From Lentzea albida (GTDB taxonomy: Bacteria; Actinomycetota; Actinomycetes; Mycobacteriales; Pseudonocardiaceae), in contig NZ_FOFV01000030.1 in NCBI RefSeq assembly GCF_900111005.1, forward strand, positions 1 to 63,362: a DNA stretch of 63,362 nucleotides, written 5' to 3'. A program made the position numbers and the translations under genes. Positions 1 to 8,068 of the stretch are shown piece after piece. Position 1 is the first letter of the stretch. Each line of letters begins with the position of its first letter. Under the pieces are notes generated by a model. That model saw nothing but the letters and a program-made list of their open reading frames with translations, did no database searches and was not told the DNA's origin.

Positions 1-24
1 CCGGGCTTCACAACCCCGGCTTTT
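1..24 (+). terminator. Possible intrinsic terminator of the gene before the window
   Basis: A short GC stem (positions 1-5 with 15-19) is followed by TTTT. The stem probably continues before the window. It fits the end of a plus-strand gene; by conserved gene order that would be the jag/khpB gene that precedes rsmG, but nothing of it is visible. Confidence 0.4.
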
Positions 25-208
25 CTAGGCCGAGGAAGGCCTCGCAAGGGCCCCGAAGTCAAGCCCCAATCGCGATCGTCGCGAAGCGGCGATGACCGGC
101 ACCGGCTCGACACGACCCGACGCGACCACCGACACAAGGTGACACGACCGCATCGGTGACCCTTCCGCTGGAACCGCCGCCGACCCACACAAGCCGACCC
201 GAGCCGAC

Positions 209-222
209 GTTCCACGTGAAAC
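209..222. promoter_or_regulatory. parS-like centromere site
   Basis: The sequence GTTCCACGTGAAAC differs at one base from the ParB-binding consensus GTTTCACGTGAAAC. It lies in non-coding DNA just after the minus-strand phosphatase gene and 1.3 kb from parA, where actinobacterial parS clusters are usual. Confidence 0.8.
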
Positions 223-234
223 CAGAAGCCCGCC

Positions 235-744
235 CTACTCCCGCCCGGCCCACCAGTCGGCCAACCACTCCTCCTGCTCCCCCGTGTCCGGCACAGGAAA
301 CCCCCGGGCCGCCGAAATCAACCGCCAAGCCTTCTCCGGCTCCACCCCCTCCATCCCCAACAACATCCCGGCCAACAACGAAGACCGCCCAATCCCAGCC
401 CAGCAGTGGAACACCACATGCGCCCCACGCCGGTACAGCGCATGCACCCCACCTACAACAGCCACAGCCGCATCCACATCAGGCACCGACCGATCCGCAA
501 TCGGAAAGCACACGTACTGCAGCCCGGCCGCCACCGCCACCCGCTCCTGATCCACGAGGTCGCACTCGACCCGTTCCGAATCAGTCTGAGCGGACACCAC
601 CACGTCGACACCGAGCCGGCGCAGCCCTCGCACCTTCCCCTCCAGCAACGCGCCGCCGGCCGGGTGAGCCATCGTCGAAACGACGCCGGGCCCGTCCCAG
701 TCCACCGTGTAGAGAGCCGGAAGCAACTTTCCCCCAAGTTTCAC
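235..744 (-). CDS. Protein tyrosine / dual-specificity phosphatase-like protein
   Basis: A protein of up to 169 residues with the motif HCWAGIGRS (about residues 112-120). This fits the HCx5R P-loop of cysteine-dependent phosphatases, so the Cys and Arg needed for catalysis are present. The substrate is unknown. The GTG start at 744 lies inside the parS palindrome at 738-751 and has no clear ribosome site. A TTG at 726, preceded by a GGGGGAAAG stretch, is an alternative. The gene is transcribed away from rsmG and sits alone between the expected jag position and rsmG, a junction that is usually tight, so it looks like a lineage-specific insertion. Confidence 0.7.
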   Translation of the reverse strand: MKLGGKLLPALYTVDWDGPGVVSTMAHPAGGALLEGKVRGLRRLGVDVVVSAQTDSERVECDLVDQERVAVAAGLQYVCFPIADRSVPDVDAAVAVVGGVHALYRRGAHVVFHCWAGIGRSSLLAGMLLGMEGVEPEKAWRLISAARGFPVPDTGEQEEWLADWWAGRE

Positions 745-751
745 GTGAAAC
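738..751. promoter_or_regulatory. parS centromere site (perfect consensus)
   Basis: GTTTCACGTGAAAC matches the ParB-binding palindrome exactly. It lies between the phosphatase gene and rsmG, and overlaps the first codon proposed for the phosphatase. Confidence 0.92.
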
Positions 752-850
752 GGCGCTCAGGATTTGGCGCCACCCGCCGTCGATCCGTCATGATGGTGCC
801 CTGGCATTCGCCAGCTTTTCCACCGGCCGCCGGAACGTCGCCGCCGCGTG

Positions 851-864
851 GTTTCACGTGAAAC
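851..864. promoter_or_regulatory. parS centromere site (perfect consensus)
   Basis: A second exact copy of GTTTCACGTGAAAC, 113 bases from the previous one and just upstream of rsmG. The GTG inside the palindrome (858) is in frame with rsmG, so ParB spreading from here could affect rsmG-parAB expression. Confidence 0.92.
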
Positions 865-881
865 GCTCACGGACGGAGAAC

Positions 882-1529
882 ATGGCCGGGGAGTTGCCCG
901 ACAACGCGAAGCTCGTCTTCGGTGAGCACGTTGAGCGTGCCGCCGAGTTCGTCAGGCTCCTGGAGGAGCACGGCGTCGAGCGTGGACTCATCGGTCCCCG
1001 CGAGGTCGACAAGATTTGGGAACGGCACGTGCTCAACTCGGCGGTGATCGAGGAGCTGTTCGAGAAGAACGAACGGGTCGTCGACGTGGGCTCGGGCGCT
1101 GGGTTGCCCGGGGTCCCGCTCGCCATTGCGCGGCCTGATCTGAGGATCACGCTCCTCGAGCCGATGGCGCGCCGCGTCGCGTGGCTCGAGGAAGTGAAGG
1201 AACGGCTGAGCCTCGACAACGTGACGGTCCTCCGCGGCCGCGCCGAGGAGGGGCCGATCCGGAAGCAGCTGCTGAACTGCGACGTGGTCACGGCGCGGGC
1301 GGTGGCTCCGTTGGAGAAGCTGACGAAGTGGTGCCTGCCGCTCCTCAAGGGCGGCGGACGGATGGTGGCGCTCAAGGGCGAGCGTGCTGCAGAAGAGCTG
1401 GACCGCGACGGTGCCGCAGTGGCCAAAGCCGGGGGCGTGAACCCGCGGGTCGTCGTCGTGGGAGCGGACGTACTTGAGGTGCCTACGACGGTGCTCATCG
1501 TGGAGCGCCAGACGCGGAGGGATCGGTGA
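882..1529 (+). CDS. rsmG: 16S rRNA (guanine527-N7)-methyltransferase RsmG (GidB)
   Basis: This 215-residue SAM-dependent methyltransferase modifies G527 of 16S rRNA; loss gives low-level streptomycin resistance in other bacteria. The SAM-binding motif VVDVGSGAGLPG (about residues 66-77) and the following LLEP motif are clear, and the length is normal. ATG 882 has a GGAG only three bases upstream. An in-frame GTG at 858 inside the parS site would add eight residues. The stop overlaps the parA start (GTGA), so rsmG, parA and parB form one translationally coupled operon. Confidence 0.95.
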   Translation: MAGELPDNAKLVFGEHVERAAEFVRLLEEHGVERGLIGPREVDKIWERHVLNSAVIEELFEKNERVVDVGSGAGLPGVPLAIARPDLRITLLEPMARRVAWLEEVKERLSLDNVTVLRGRAEEGPIRKQLLNCDVVTARAVAPLEKLTKWCLPLLKGGGRMVALKGERAAEELDRDGAAVAKAGGVNPRVVVVGADVLEVPTTVLIVERQTRRDR

Positions 1530-2500
1530 GCGTGTACCCGGAGTTCCAGGCTGCCGATGTTCCACGTGAAACGAAGCCCTCCAAACCCAAAGCCAAGCCG
1601 ACCAACAACGGAGATGACAGCGCCGTGGTGTGGACCCCGATTGCAGAAGAGGCGGCTCGTGCGGCAAGCGTGCTGCACCCCGACGAGTCACTGCTCCCCC
1701 GCCCGACCCATCGCCGGGTGATCACCGTCGCCAACCAGAAGGGTGGCGTCGGCAAGACGACGAGCACGGTGAACCTCGCCGCCGCACTCGCCATCCACGG
1801 GCTCAAGGTGCTCGTGATCGACCTCGACCCGCAGGGCAACGCCAGCACGGCGCTCTCCGTCGAGCACCGCAGCGGCACGCCGTCCGTCTACGAGGTGCTG
1901 ATCGGTGAGATCTCCATCGCCGAGGCGGCTCAGGTCAGCCCGACGTCCCCGAACCTCTACTGCGTGCCCGCGACGATCGACCTCGCCGGTGCCGAGATCG
2001 AGCTCGTCTCGATGGTGGCCCGTGAGTCGCGGCTCAAGGAGGCGCTGAGCCCCGAGGCGCTCGACCAGTTGCAGCCCGACTACGTCTTCATCGACTGCCC
2101 GCCGAGCCTCGGCCTGCTGACCGTCAACGCGATGGTCGCCGCGCAGGAGGTGCTGATCCCCATCCAGTGCGAGTACTACGCGCTGGAGGGTCTGAGCCAG
2201 CTGCTGCGCAACATCGAGCTCGTGCAGCAGCACCTCAACCCCGACCTCGCTATCTCCACGATCCTCCTCACGATGTACGACGGCCGCACGAAGCTCGCGG
2301 ACCAGGTGACCAGTGAGGTGCGTGGGCACTTCGGCGACGTCGCCCTCAAGACCGTGATTCCGCGCAGCGTGAAGGTCTCCGAGGCACCAGGATTCGGGCA
2401 GACGGTGTTGACGTACGACCCGGGCTCGCGCGGGTCGATGAGCTACCTCGACGCCGCCAAGGAGATCGCGCACCGCGGGGCACAGAGGGAGGGCGCATGA
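1526..2500 (+). CDS. parA: Chromosome partitioning ATPase ParA
   Basis: A 324-residue deviant Walker ATPase that binds DNA in its ATP form and drives segregation of ParB-parS complexes. The Walker A motif KGGVGKTT is at residues 72-79, DLDPQGNAST follows, and the Walker B region is FIDCPPSLGLL. The first 60 residues form a Pro/Lys-rich extension before the fold. The GTG start at 1526 has GGAGG at 1516-1520 and overlaps the rsmG stop. A parS-like site lies within codons 12-16, so the segregation target is embedded in the gene. Confidence 0.97.
   Translation: MSVYPEFQAADVPRETKPSKPKAKPTNNGDDSAVVWTPIAEEAARAASVLHPDESLLPRPTHRRVITVANQKGGVGKTTSTVNLAAALAIHGLKVLVIDLDPQGNASTALSVEHRSGTPSVYEVLIGEISIAEAAQVSPTSPNLYCVPATIDLAGAEIELVSMVARESRLKEALSPEALDQLQPDYVFIDCPPSLGLLTVNAMVAAQEVLIPIQCEYYALEGLSQLLRNIELVQQHLNPDLAISTILLTMYDGRTKLADQVTSEVRGHFGDVALKTVIPRSVKVSEAPGFGQTVLTYDPGSRGSMSYLDAAKEIAHRGAQREGA
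1559..1572. promoter_or_regulatory. parS-like site inside the parA coding region
   Basis: GTTCCACGTGAAAC (one mismatch to consensus) encodes residues VPRET of ParA. It is identical to the site at 209-222, which suggests the T-to-C variant is tolerated by ParB in this organism. Confidence 0.8.
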
Positions 2501-3471
2501 CGGAGCAGCGCAAGGGCGGACTCGGGCGCGGCCTGGCCGCACTCATCCCCCAGGGTCCGCCGGCCGGTGCGCCGAGCACCATCCGGCCCGCGGCGGCGGT
2601 CGGCAACGGGACCGCCACCAGGTCCGCGCCGCAGCAGCCGGCCGGTGAGGTCGCGGGGGCGGTGTACCGCGAGATCGCGGTGACCGCGATCAGGACGAAC
2701 ACCAAGCAGCCGCGCCAGGTGTTCGACCAGGACGCGATCGACGAGCTCTCGTTCTCCATCAAGGAGTTCGGGCTCATGCAGCCGATCGTGGTCCGCGAGC
2801 TGACCGCGGACACGTTCGAACTCGTCATGGGCGAGCGCCGGTGGCGGGCCACGCAGCAGGCCGGGCTGAAGACGATCCCGGCCATCGTGCGGCAGACCGC
2901 CGACGACAACATGCTGCGCGACGCCCTGCTGGAGAACATCCACCGCGTCCAGCTGAACCCGCTCGAAGAGGCGGCCGCCTACCAGCAGCTGCTGGAGGAG
3001 TTCGGTGTCACGCACGAGGAGCTCGCCGACCGCATCGGCCGCAGCCGCCCCGTCGTCACGAACACCATCCGGCTGCTGAAGCTCCCCCTCCCCGTCCAGC
3101 GACGGGTCGCGGCGGGCGTGCTGAGCGCCGGCCACGCGCGGGCCCTCCTCGGTCTGGACGACGCGGGCGCGCAGGAAGACCTCGCCGCACGGATCATCGC
3201 CGAGGGCATGTCGGTCCGCGCGACCGAAGAAGCGGTGAGCATCGCGAAGAACGAGAAGCCGAAGAAGGAGAAGGCCGCCCCGCGCAAGCAGATGCACGCG
3301 CCCGGTCTGCAGGAGCTCGCCGAGCGCCTCTCCGACAACTTCGACACCCGCGTGAAGGTCGAACTCGGGCAGCGGAAGGGCCGGATCGTCGTCGAGTTCG
3401 GGTCAGTTGACGATCTTCAAAGGATCATCGGCATGATGAGCCCGGAAACGACAATTCGGACATCGGAGTAG
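2497..3471 (+). CDS. parB: Chromosome partitioning protein ParB
   Basis: A 324-residue parS-binding CTPase. It has the N-terminal ParA-contacting segment KGGLGRGLAALIP (residues 6-18), the ParB/Srx CTPase box GERRWRA (112-118) followed by ENIHR, a helix-turn-helix (THEELADRIGRSRPVV) and a C-terminal dimerisation domain after a Lys-rich linker near residue 250. It acts on the nearby parS sites to build the segregation complex at the origin. The ATG overlaps the parA stop by four bases. Confidence 0.97.
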   Translation: MTEQRKGGLGRGLAALIPQGPPAGAPSTIRPAAAVGNGTATRSAPQQPAGEVAGAVYREIAVTAIRTNTKQPRQVFDQDAIDELSFSIKEFGLMQPIVVRELTADTFELVMGERRWRATQQAGLKTIPAIVRQTADDNMLRDALLENIHRVQLNPLEEAAAYQQLLEEFGVTHEELADRIGRSRPVVTNTIRLLKLPLPVQRRVAAGVLSAGHARALLGLDDAGAQEDLAARIIAEGMSVRATEEAVSIAKNEKPKKEKAAPRKQMHAPGLQELAERLSDNFDTRVKVELGQRKGRIVVEFGSVDDLQRIIGMMSPETTIRTSE

Positions 3472-3511
3472 GCCCATAGGATCACACCAGGGTCTTATGT
3501 CACGGTGACGA

Positions 3512-3545
3512 TGACGCCCCGCATCCGGACGGATACGGGGCGTCA
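3512..3545 (+). terminator. Terminator-like hairpin after parB
   Basis: A 10-bp perfect stem (3512-3521 with 3536-3545) around a 14-base loop, 40 bases after the parB stop. No long T run follows, so it is a GC hairpin typical of actinobacterial operon ends. Confidence 0.65.
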
Positions 3546-3559
3546 CCTATTTCGAAACG

Positions 3560-3594
3560 AAAAAAGGGCGGCACCGACAGCGTCGGCACCGCCC
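3560..3594 (-). terminator. Intrinsic terminator of the ddl operon
   Basis: Read on the minus strand, a 13-bp stem (3594-3582 with 3578-3566, two G-T wobbles inside) with a three-base loop is followed by six T residues. It starts 15 bases after the ddl stop and is a textbook rho-independent terminator. Confidence 0.85.
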
Positions 3595-3609
3595 CGCAAC
3601 ACGCAGATA

Positions 3610-4554
3610 TCAGCGAGCGACAGCGCGCTCGATCAACCCGGCGTAGATCTCGCCCAACGACTGCCCCGCCGCCTCGACCGCCATCGGCAGCAGCGACGTC
3701 TCGGTCAGCCCCGGCGACACGTTCACTTCGAGGAAGTAGACCGTCCCGTCCTCGGCCACCACGGCGTCGGTCCGCGACACGTCCCGCAGCCCGAGCAACC
3801 GGTGCGCGGCCACGGCGAGCTCCCCCACCGACTTCGCGGCGGCAGCGTCGAGCCGAGCCGGCGCGTGGAAGTCCGTCAGACCCGCGGTGTACCGGGCGGT
3901 GTAGTCGTACACCCCGCTCTCCGGAACGATCTCGACCGCGGGCAGCGCGTACGGACCCTCCGGACCGTCGACCACCGACACGGCCACCTCCACGCCGGAG
4001 ATGAACTGCTCGGCCAGCACGGTGTCCCCGTACGCCAGGCACCCGACCATCGCGGGCGGCAGCTCGGCCGCGTCACGAACGACCTGGGCGCCCAGCGCGG
4101 ACCCGCCCTGGTCCGGCTTCAGCATCAGCGGCAGGCCGAGCGTCGACACCATCGCGTCGAGGACGGGCCGCGCGCCCAGCTCCCGGAACGTGGCGTGCGG
4201 CAGCACGATCCACTCCGGCGTCGCCAGTCCGGCACGGGCCAGCTCGGCCTTCGCCGTCGGCTTGTCCCACGCCCGGCGGCACGCCCGCGAGTCCGTGCCC
4301 ACGTACGGCACCCCGAACATCTCGAGGATCGCCTGCACCGATCCGTTCTCGCCCTCACCGCCGTGCAGCGCGACGACGACGGCGTCCGGCCGGTTCGAGC
4401 CCAGACGGCCGAGCAACGAGGCGTCGGCGTCCCACTCCTCCACGGTGAGGCCGACCGACCGCAGGGCAGCCGACAGACGGCGGCCGGAGCGGATCGAGAC
4501 CTCGCGTTCGTGGGAGAGCCCACCGGACAGCACAGCGACCATGCGGTCAGCCAC
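3610..4554 (-). CDS. D-alanine--D-alanine ligase family protein
   Basis: A 314-residue ATP-grasp protein. It shows the N-terminal motif LSGGLSHEREVS, the HGGEGENGS segment, the central lysine region LPLMLKPDQGGSA and the C-terminal metal/ATP motif FLEVNVSPGLTETSLLP. In the family these bind ATP and D-alanine and make the D-Ala-D-Ala dipeptide for peptidoglycan. It is shorter than the usual actinobacterial Ddl (about 370 residues), and the usual ENT of the last motif reads VNV. It may therefore be a second or divergent Ddl. It starts 16 bases after the aminotransferase gene, so the two are co-transcribed. Confidence 0.85.
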   Translation of the reverse strand: MADRMVAVLSGGLSHEREVSIRSGRRLSAALRSVGLTVEEWDADASLLGRLGSNRPDAVVVALHGGEGENGSVQAILEMFGVPYVGTDSRACRRAWDKPTAKAELARAGLATPEWIVLPHATFRELGARPVLDAMVSTLGLPLMLKPDQGGSALGAQVVRDAAELPPAMVGCLAYGDTVLAEQFISGVEVAVSVVDGPEGPYALPAVEIVPESGVYDYTARYTAGLTDFHAPARLDAAAAKSVGELAVAAHRLLGLRDVSRTDAVVAEDGTVYFLEVNVSPGLTETSLLPMAVEAAGQSLGEIYAGLIERAVAR

Positions 4555-4570
4555 AGCACAACTCCAAGGA

Positions 4571-5887
4571 TCAGGCGGTGTCAGGCGACGGGGTCTGCGG
4601 ACCGGACAGCTGACGGCCCGGCGTCGCCCCGAAGGTCGCGGCCAGCTGCATCTCCTCCTCGATGACGTTCGCCAGGCGGCGGACGCCCTCGCGGATGCGC
4701 TCCGGGGTCGGGTAGCAGTACGAGATGCGCAACTGCCGGGAGCCGAACCCGTCCGCGTAGAAACCCGTGCCGGACGCGTAGGCCACGCGGGCCGTCACGG
4801 CGCGGGGAAGCATGGCCTTGGTGTCGATGCCCTCCGGCACCGTCACCCAGACGTAGAAACCGCCGTCGGGGATGTTCCACGTGGAACCTTGCGGCATGTG
4901 CTGTTCGAGAGCGGAGATGGCCGCGTCCCGACGCTCCCGGTACGCCTCGCGGTAGGTCTTGATCTGACCCTTCCAGTCCTGCGTCGACAGGTACCGGGAC
5001 ACGATCATCTGGTTCAGCGTCGGCGGGCACAGGGTGGCCGACTCGGCCGCCAGCACCAGCTTCTCGCGGACGGCGTGCGGCGCCAGCACCCAGCCGACCC
5101 GCAGCCCGGCGGCGAACGTCTTGGAGAACGACCCGAGGTACACCACGTTGTCGGGGTCGAGAGACCGCAGCGCCGGGTACGTCTGGCCGTCGAAGCCCAG
5201 CAGTCCGTACGGGTTGTCCTCGACGACCAGCACGCCGTACGTCCGGCAGATCTCCAGGATCTCGGCCCGCCGCGACACCGCCAGCGTCACGCCGGCCGGG
5301 TTGTGGAAGTTCGGGATCGTGTAGAGGAACTTGACCCGCTGCCCAGCACGCTTGCAGGCCTCCAGCGCCTCACGCAGCAACGAGGGCACGAGACCGTCAG
5401 CGTCCATCGCCACGTGCACGACCTGCGCTTGGTACGCCGTGAACGACCCGAGGGCGCCCACATAAGAAGGCCCCTCGGCGATCACCACGTCACCGGGGTC
5501 GCAGAAGATCCGGGTGACCATGTCGAGGCCCATCTGCGAGCCCACGGTCACCACCACGTCGTCCGGGTGGCCGTTGATGCCTTCGAGCGCCATGACGTCG
5601 CAGATCTGCTCGCGCAGCAACGGGACACCGTGCGCCGAGCCGTACTGCAGGGCGACGAGCCCCTCCGACGCCACCAGCTGACCGATCTCCTCGGACAGCG
5701 ACTCCAGCGGCAACGCGGCCAGGTGCGGCATGCCGCCGGCCAGCGAGACCACCTCGGGACGGGACGCCACTGCGAAAAGTGCCCGGATCTCCGATGCCGT
5801 CATCCCTGCCGTGCGCGCTGCGTAGCGGCGGAGGTGGGGGTCAAGGCTTCTGGGGCCCTGCTTGGCTGGCTGACCGGGCATCGTCAT
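4571..5887 (-). CDS. PLP-dependent aminotransferase, class I/II (MocR/LysN-like)
   Basis: A 438-residue fold-type I aminotransferase. The PLP lysine lies in YLGSFSKTFAAGLRVGW, the Asn/Asp pair in PNFHNPAGV and VVEDNPYG, and the C-terminal arginine in RQLRISYCYP. It resembles 2-aminoadipate/aromatic aminotransferases without a DNA-binding domain; the substrate cannot be read from sequence. It is the first gene of a two-gene operon with the Ddl-type ligase. A parS-like palindrome lies within its 3' half. The position between parB and the GNAT/cwlM genes is where related actinomycetes keep such a gene (from memory). Confidence 0.88.
   Translation of the reverse strand: MTMPGQPAKQGPRSLDPHLRRYAARTAGMTASEIRALFAVASRPEVVSLAGGMPHLAALPLESLSEEIGQLVASEGLVALQYGSAHGVPLLREQICDVMALEGINGHPDDVVVTVGSQMGLDMVTRIFCDPGDVVIAEGPSYVGALGSFTAYQAQVVHVAMDADGLVPSLLREALEACKRAGQRVKFLYTIPNFHNPAGVTLAVSRRAEILEICRTYGVLVVEDNPYGLLGFDGQTYPALRSLDPDNVVYLGSFSKTFAAGLRVGWVLAPHAVREKLVLAAESATLCPPTLNQMIVSRYLSTQDWKGQIKTYREAYRERRDAAISALEQHMPQGSTWNIPDGGFYVWVTVPEGIDTKAMLPRAVTARVAYASGTGFYADGFGSRQLRISYCYPTPERIREGVRRLANVIEEEMQLAATFGATPGRQLSGPQTPSPDTA
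4874..4887. promoter_or_regulatory. Divergent parS-like palindrome inside a gene
   Basis: GTTCCACGTGGAAC is a perfect 14-bp palindrome with one symmetric change in each arm from the parS consensus. Both variant half-sites match the half-site seen at 209 and 1559, so it may be a weak ParB site. Confidence 0.5.
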
Positions 5888-6020
5888 GGGGACTCCTGTA
5901 TGGGAAATGTCCCGAGCGAGTGTAACCGTCGTCCCGTTCAGGGCACGCGCCTTCCGGGTTCCGTCACATTCGCCTACCCTCGTATGGGTTCACTGTGTGT
6001 GTTAACGGGTGGAGGTCGGG

Positions 6021-6653
6021 GTGTCCCGTCGCGTCGTGGGCGTCACGCTGGACAACCTGGAGCATCTCTCCAAGCACAGCAGGACGTGCGTTTTCTGGGA
6101 GTTGGCTCCTCACCTGCGCGAACAGGCCGAGGAATACGGCGACACCGAGTTCGAGAAGGAAGCCTGGGTCTCCAGCGTCCTGCTCGAATGGGGTTCGTGC
6201 GGTCGCCTGATCTACTGCGACGGCATCCCCGCCGGTTCGGTGTTCTACGCACCACCGGCCGCCGTTCCGCGCAGCGCCGCCTTCCCCACCTCCCCGGTGA
6301 GCCCGGACGCGGTCCTCATGACGTCGCTGGACGTCCTCCCGGAGTTCCGAGGGGGAGGACTCGCGCGCGTGCTCGTGCAGGCCGTGGCGAAGGATCTGAC
6401 GCGTCGTGGCGTGAAGGCCATCGAGGCGTTCGGCGACACGCGCCCGGACGACGAAGAGGCCAGTTGCGTCACGCCGGCCGAGTTCCTCACGAGCGTCGGC
6501 TTCAAGACCGTGCGGCCGCACCCCCGCTGGCCCCGGTTGCGCATGGAGCTCCGCAGCTCCATCACCTGGAAGGAAGACGTGGAGGCCGCTCTGGAGCGCC
6601 TTCTCAACAGCGTCACCGTCTCCACCGCGGAACCCAGCTTCCGACCGGTCTAG
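6021..6653 (+). CDS. GNAT family N-acetyltransferase (Rv3916c-position protein)
   Basis: A 210-residue protein with a GNAT acyl-CoA-binding core: the segment VLMTSLDVLPEFRGGGLARVLVQAV (about residues 101-125) is motif A with the pyrophosphate loop. The acceptor is unknown. GTG 6021 is preferred because GGAGGT lies at 6011-6016; a GTG at 6009 is too close to any ribosome site. It occupies the slot between parB and cwlM held by Rv3916c in M. tuberculosis. It converges on cwlM and ends in a shared bidirectional terminator. Confidence 0.8.
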   Translation: MSRRVVGVTLDNLEHLSKHSRTCVFWELAPHLREQAEEYGDTEFEKEAWVSSVLLEWGSCGRLIYCDGIPAGSVFYAPPAAVPRSAAFPTSPVSPDAVLMTSLDVLPEFRGGGLARVLVQAVAKDLTRRGVKAIEAFGDTRPDDEEASCVTPAEFLTSVGFKTVRPHPRWPRLRMELRSSITWKEDVEAALERLLNSVTVSTAEPSFRPV

Positions 6654-6657
6654 AGCA

Positions 6658-6700
6658 ACGAAAACGGCCCCCTCGCCGGCAGCGAGGGGGCCATTTTCGT
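6658..6700. terminator. Bidirectional terminator between the GNAT gene and cwlM
   Basis: An imperfect 19-bp stem (6658-6676 with 6682-6700, one C/A mismatch) has A residues on the left arm and T residues on the right. It gives a stem plus T tract in both directions between the two convergent stop codons. Confidence 0.88.
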
Positions 6701-6707
6701 CAGAACG

Positions 6708-7847
6708 TCAGCTCTTCGACATCTCGTAGCGCAGCAGGTCGTTGAACGTGAACGTGCCCGTCGGCTGGTCGTCCTTGCCGAGCAGGTACAGGCGCTTCAC
6801 GGCCACGAGGATGCCCTCGGCCACGATGTCGCGGAAACCGGGCGTGGCCAGACGGGCGCGGTCCTCGGCGTTCGTCAGGTAGCCCACCTCGACGCGGACG
6901 GCCGTGCAGCGGGTGAGCCGCAGCAGGTCCCACGTCTTCGGGTGCGAACCGCAGCTCGACATCGTCGTGCGGGCCGTGACCTCGCGCTGGATGAACCCGG
7001 CGAGCGCCTCACCGACCGTGGAGGACGTGCCGTTGCCCGTGCCGTAGTGGAACGTGGCCACGCCCTGCGCGTTCGGCGACGAGTTGCCGTCGCTGTGCAG
7101 CGACAGGATCAGGTCGGCGCCGGCCTCGTTGGCGAACCGGGCGCGCTCCCCCTCGTCCGGGCAGTTGTCGGGGCCGCGCGTGAGCAGGGCCTCCATGCCG
7201 GTGGCGGCCATCTTGCCCTCGAGGCGACGGGCCAGGTCCAGCATCAGGTCGGCCTCGGACAGCCCGTCCACGACCACACCGCGGTCCTGGCCGCCGTGGC
7301 CGGGGTCGATGACGATCCGCTTGCCCGACAGGCGTGAACCGGCACCGCGCAGCCGCTCCTGCTCGCGCAGCAGCTGCGGACGGCCACCGCGGACCTTCGG
7401 CTGGAGCTGGCGCAACGCGCGCACCGTGTCCGGACCGCACATGCCGTCCACGATCAAGCCGTAGTCGCGCTGGAAGTTCCGCAGCGCCTGCTCGGTCTGC
7501 TGGCCGAACACGCCGTTGGCGCGGCCGGCGTCGTAGCCGAGTTCCAGCATGCGTTCCTGCAGCATCAGGACGTCGTCACCGGTCGTCGGCTGCGACATCA
7601 GGAAGGCGAGCGGCCGGTCCCCCAACCGGAACGTCGCGTCGCGGAGCGTTCGATAGGTCGCCGGACCGACGATGCCGTCGATGATCAGCCCCCGCTGCTG
7701 CTGAAACGCGCGCACTGCGTGCTCGACCTGCTGGTCGAACACCGGCGGCGCCTGTGGGTCGGCCGGCGGAAGCAGTCCGAGCCTGGTCAGGGTCGACCGG
7801 ATCTCGGCAACATCACTTCCGACGTCCCCGCGGCGGAGCAGCTGCAT
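6708..7847 (-). CDS. cwlM: CwlM: amidase-family regulator of peptidoglycan precursor synthesis
   Basis: A 379-residue protein without signal peptide. Two peptidoglycan-binding domains (about 1-70 and 85-150; FQQQRGLIIDGIVGP and FQRDYGLIVDGMCGP) precede an amidase_3 domain (about 172-360). In mycobacteria CwlM is cytoplasmic, phosphorylated by PknB, bound by the FHA protein FhaA and needed to activate MurA. Here the amidase zinc ligands look intact (DPGHGG, a Glu in LSEAD, LSLHSD, and the catalytic-type Glu in VEVGY). The C-terminal TGTFTF motif corresponds to the phosphorylated tail of the mycobacterial protein. Its order next to trxA-trxB matches M. tuberculosis. Confidence 0.93.
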   Translation of the reverse strand: MQLLRRGDVGSDVAEIRSTLTRLGLLPPADPQAPPVFDQQVEHAVRAFQQQRGLIIDGIVGPATYRTLRDATFRLGDRPLAFLMSQPTTGDDVLMLQERMLELGYDAGRANGVFGQQTEQALRNFQRDYGLIVDGMCGPDTVRALRQLQPKVRGGRPQLLREQERLRGAGSRLSGKRIVIDPGHGGQDRGVVVDGLSEADLMLDLARRLEGKMAATGMEALLTRGPDNCPDEGERARFANEAGADLILSLHSDGNSSPNAQGVATFHYGTGNGTSSTVGEALAGFIQREVTARTTMSSCGSHPKTWDLLRLTRCTAVRVEVGYLTNAEDRARLATPGFRDIVAEGILVAVKRLYLLGKDDQPTGTFTFNDLLRYEMSKS

Positions 7848-7982
7848 GCACCCTCGCTCGACTAGGGCGCCGAACCTGGTCGGCGCGTCAGTTGGGAAGT
7901 CTTCATTGTGCCCTGTACCGCAGAGTGATCGATGCAGGGCTACTCACAGTCGCACCGAGATCACCGCCTCGGCACCAAAACG

Positions 7983-8025
7983 AACGTGACCCGCTCGTCT
8001 TATCGATAGACGGGCGGGTCACGTT
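7983..8025 (-). terminator. Strong terminator after trxA
   Basis: An 18-bp stem (7983-8000 with 8008-8025, one G-T wobble) with a seven-base loop, 43 bases after the trxA stop. On the minus strand it is followed by CGTTTTGG. The remaining 7848-7982 stretch holds no gene that I can support and probably contains the cwlM promoter. Confidence 0.85.
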
Positions 8026-8068
8026 GCGCGTTGCAAAGAACTTCTCAGCTCTATGCAACTTTTCCTGC

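Noticed and set aside
156..881. Upstream extension of rsmG by about 240 codons
   Set aside because: The extension is Pro/Arg/Thr low-complexity sequence antisense to the phosphatase gene and crosses two parS sites; RsmG proteins start near 882.
1..900. Replication origin (oriC) in the non-coding DNA around the parS sites
   Set aside because: No cluster of DnaA boxes was seen; in relatives oriC lies near dnaA-dnaN, outside this window.
4001..6745. A long plus-strand frame (914 codons) across ddl, the aminotransferase and the GNAT gene
   Set aside because: It is antisense to clear ddl and aminotransferase genes and its product is Arg/His-rich low complexity, typical of GC-rich shadow frames.
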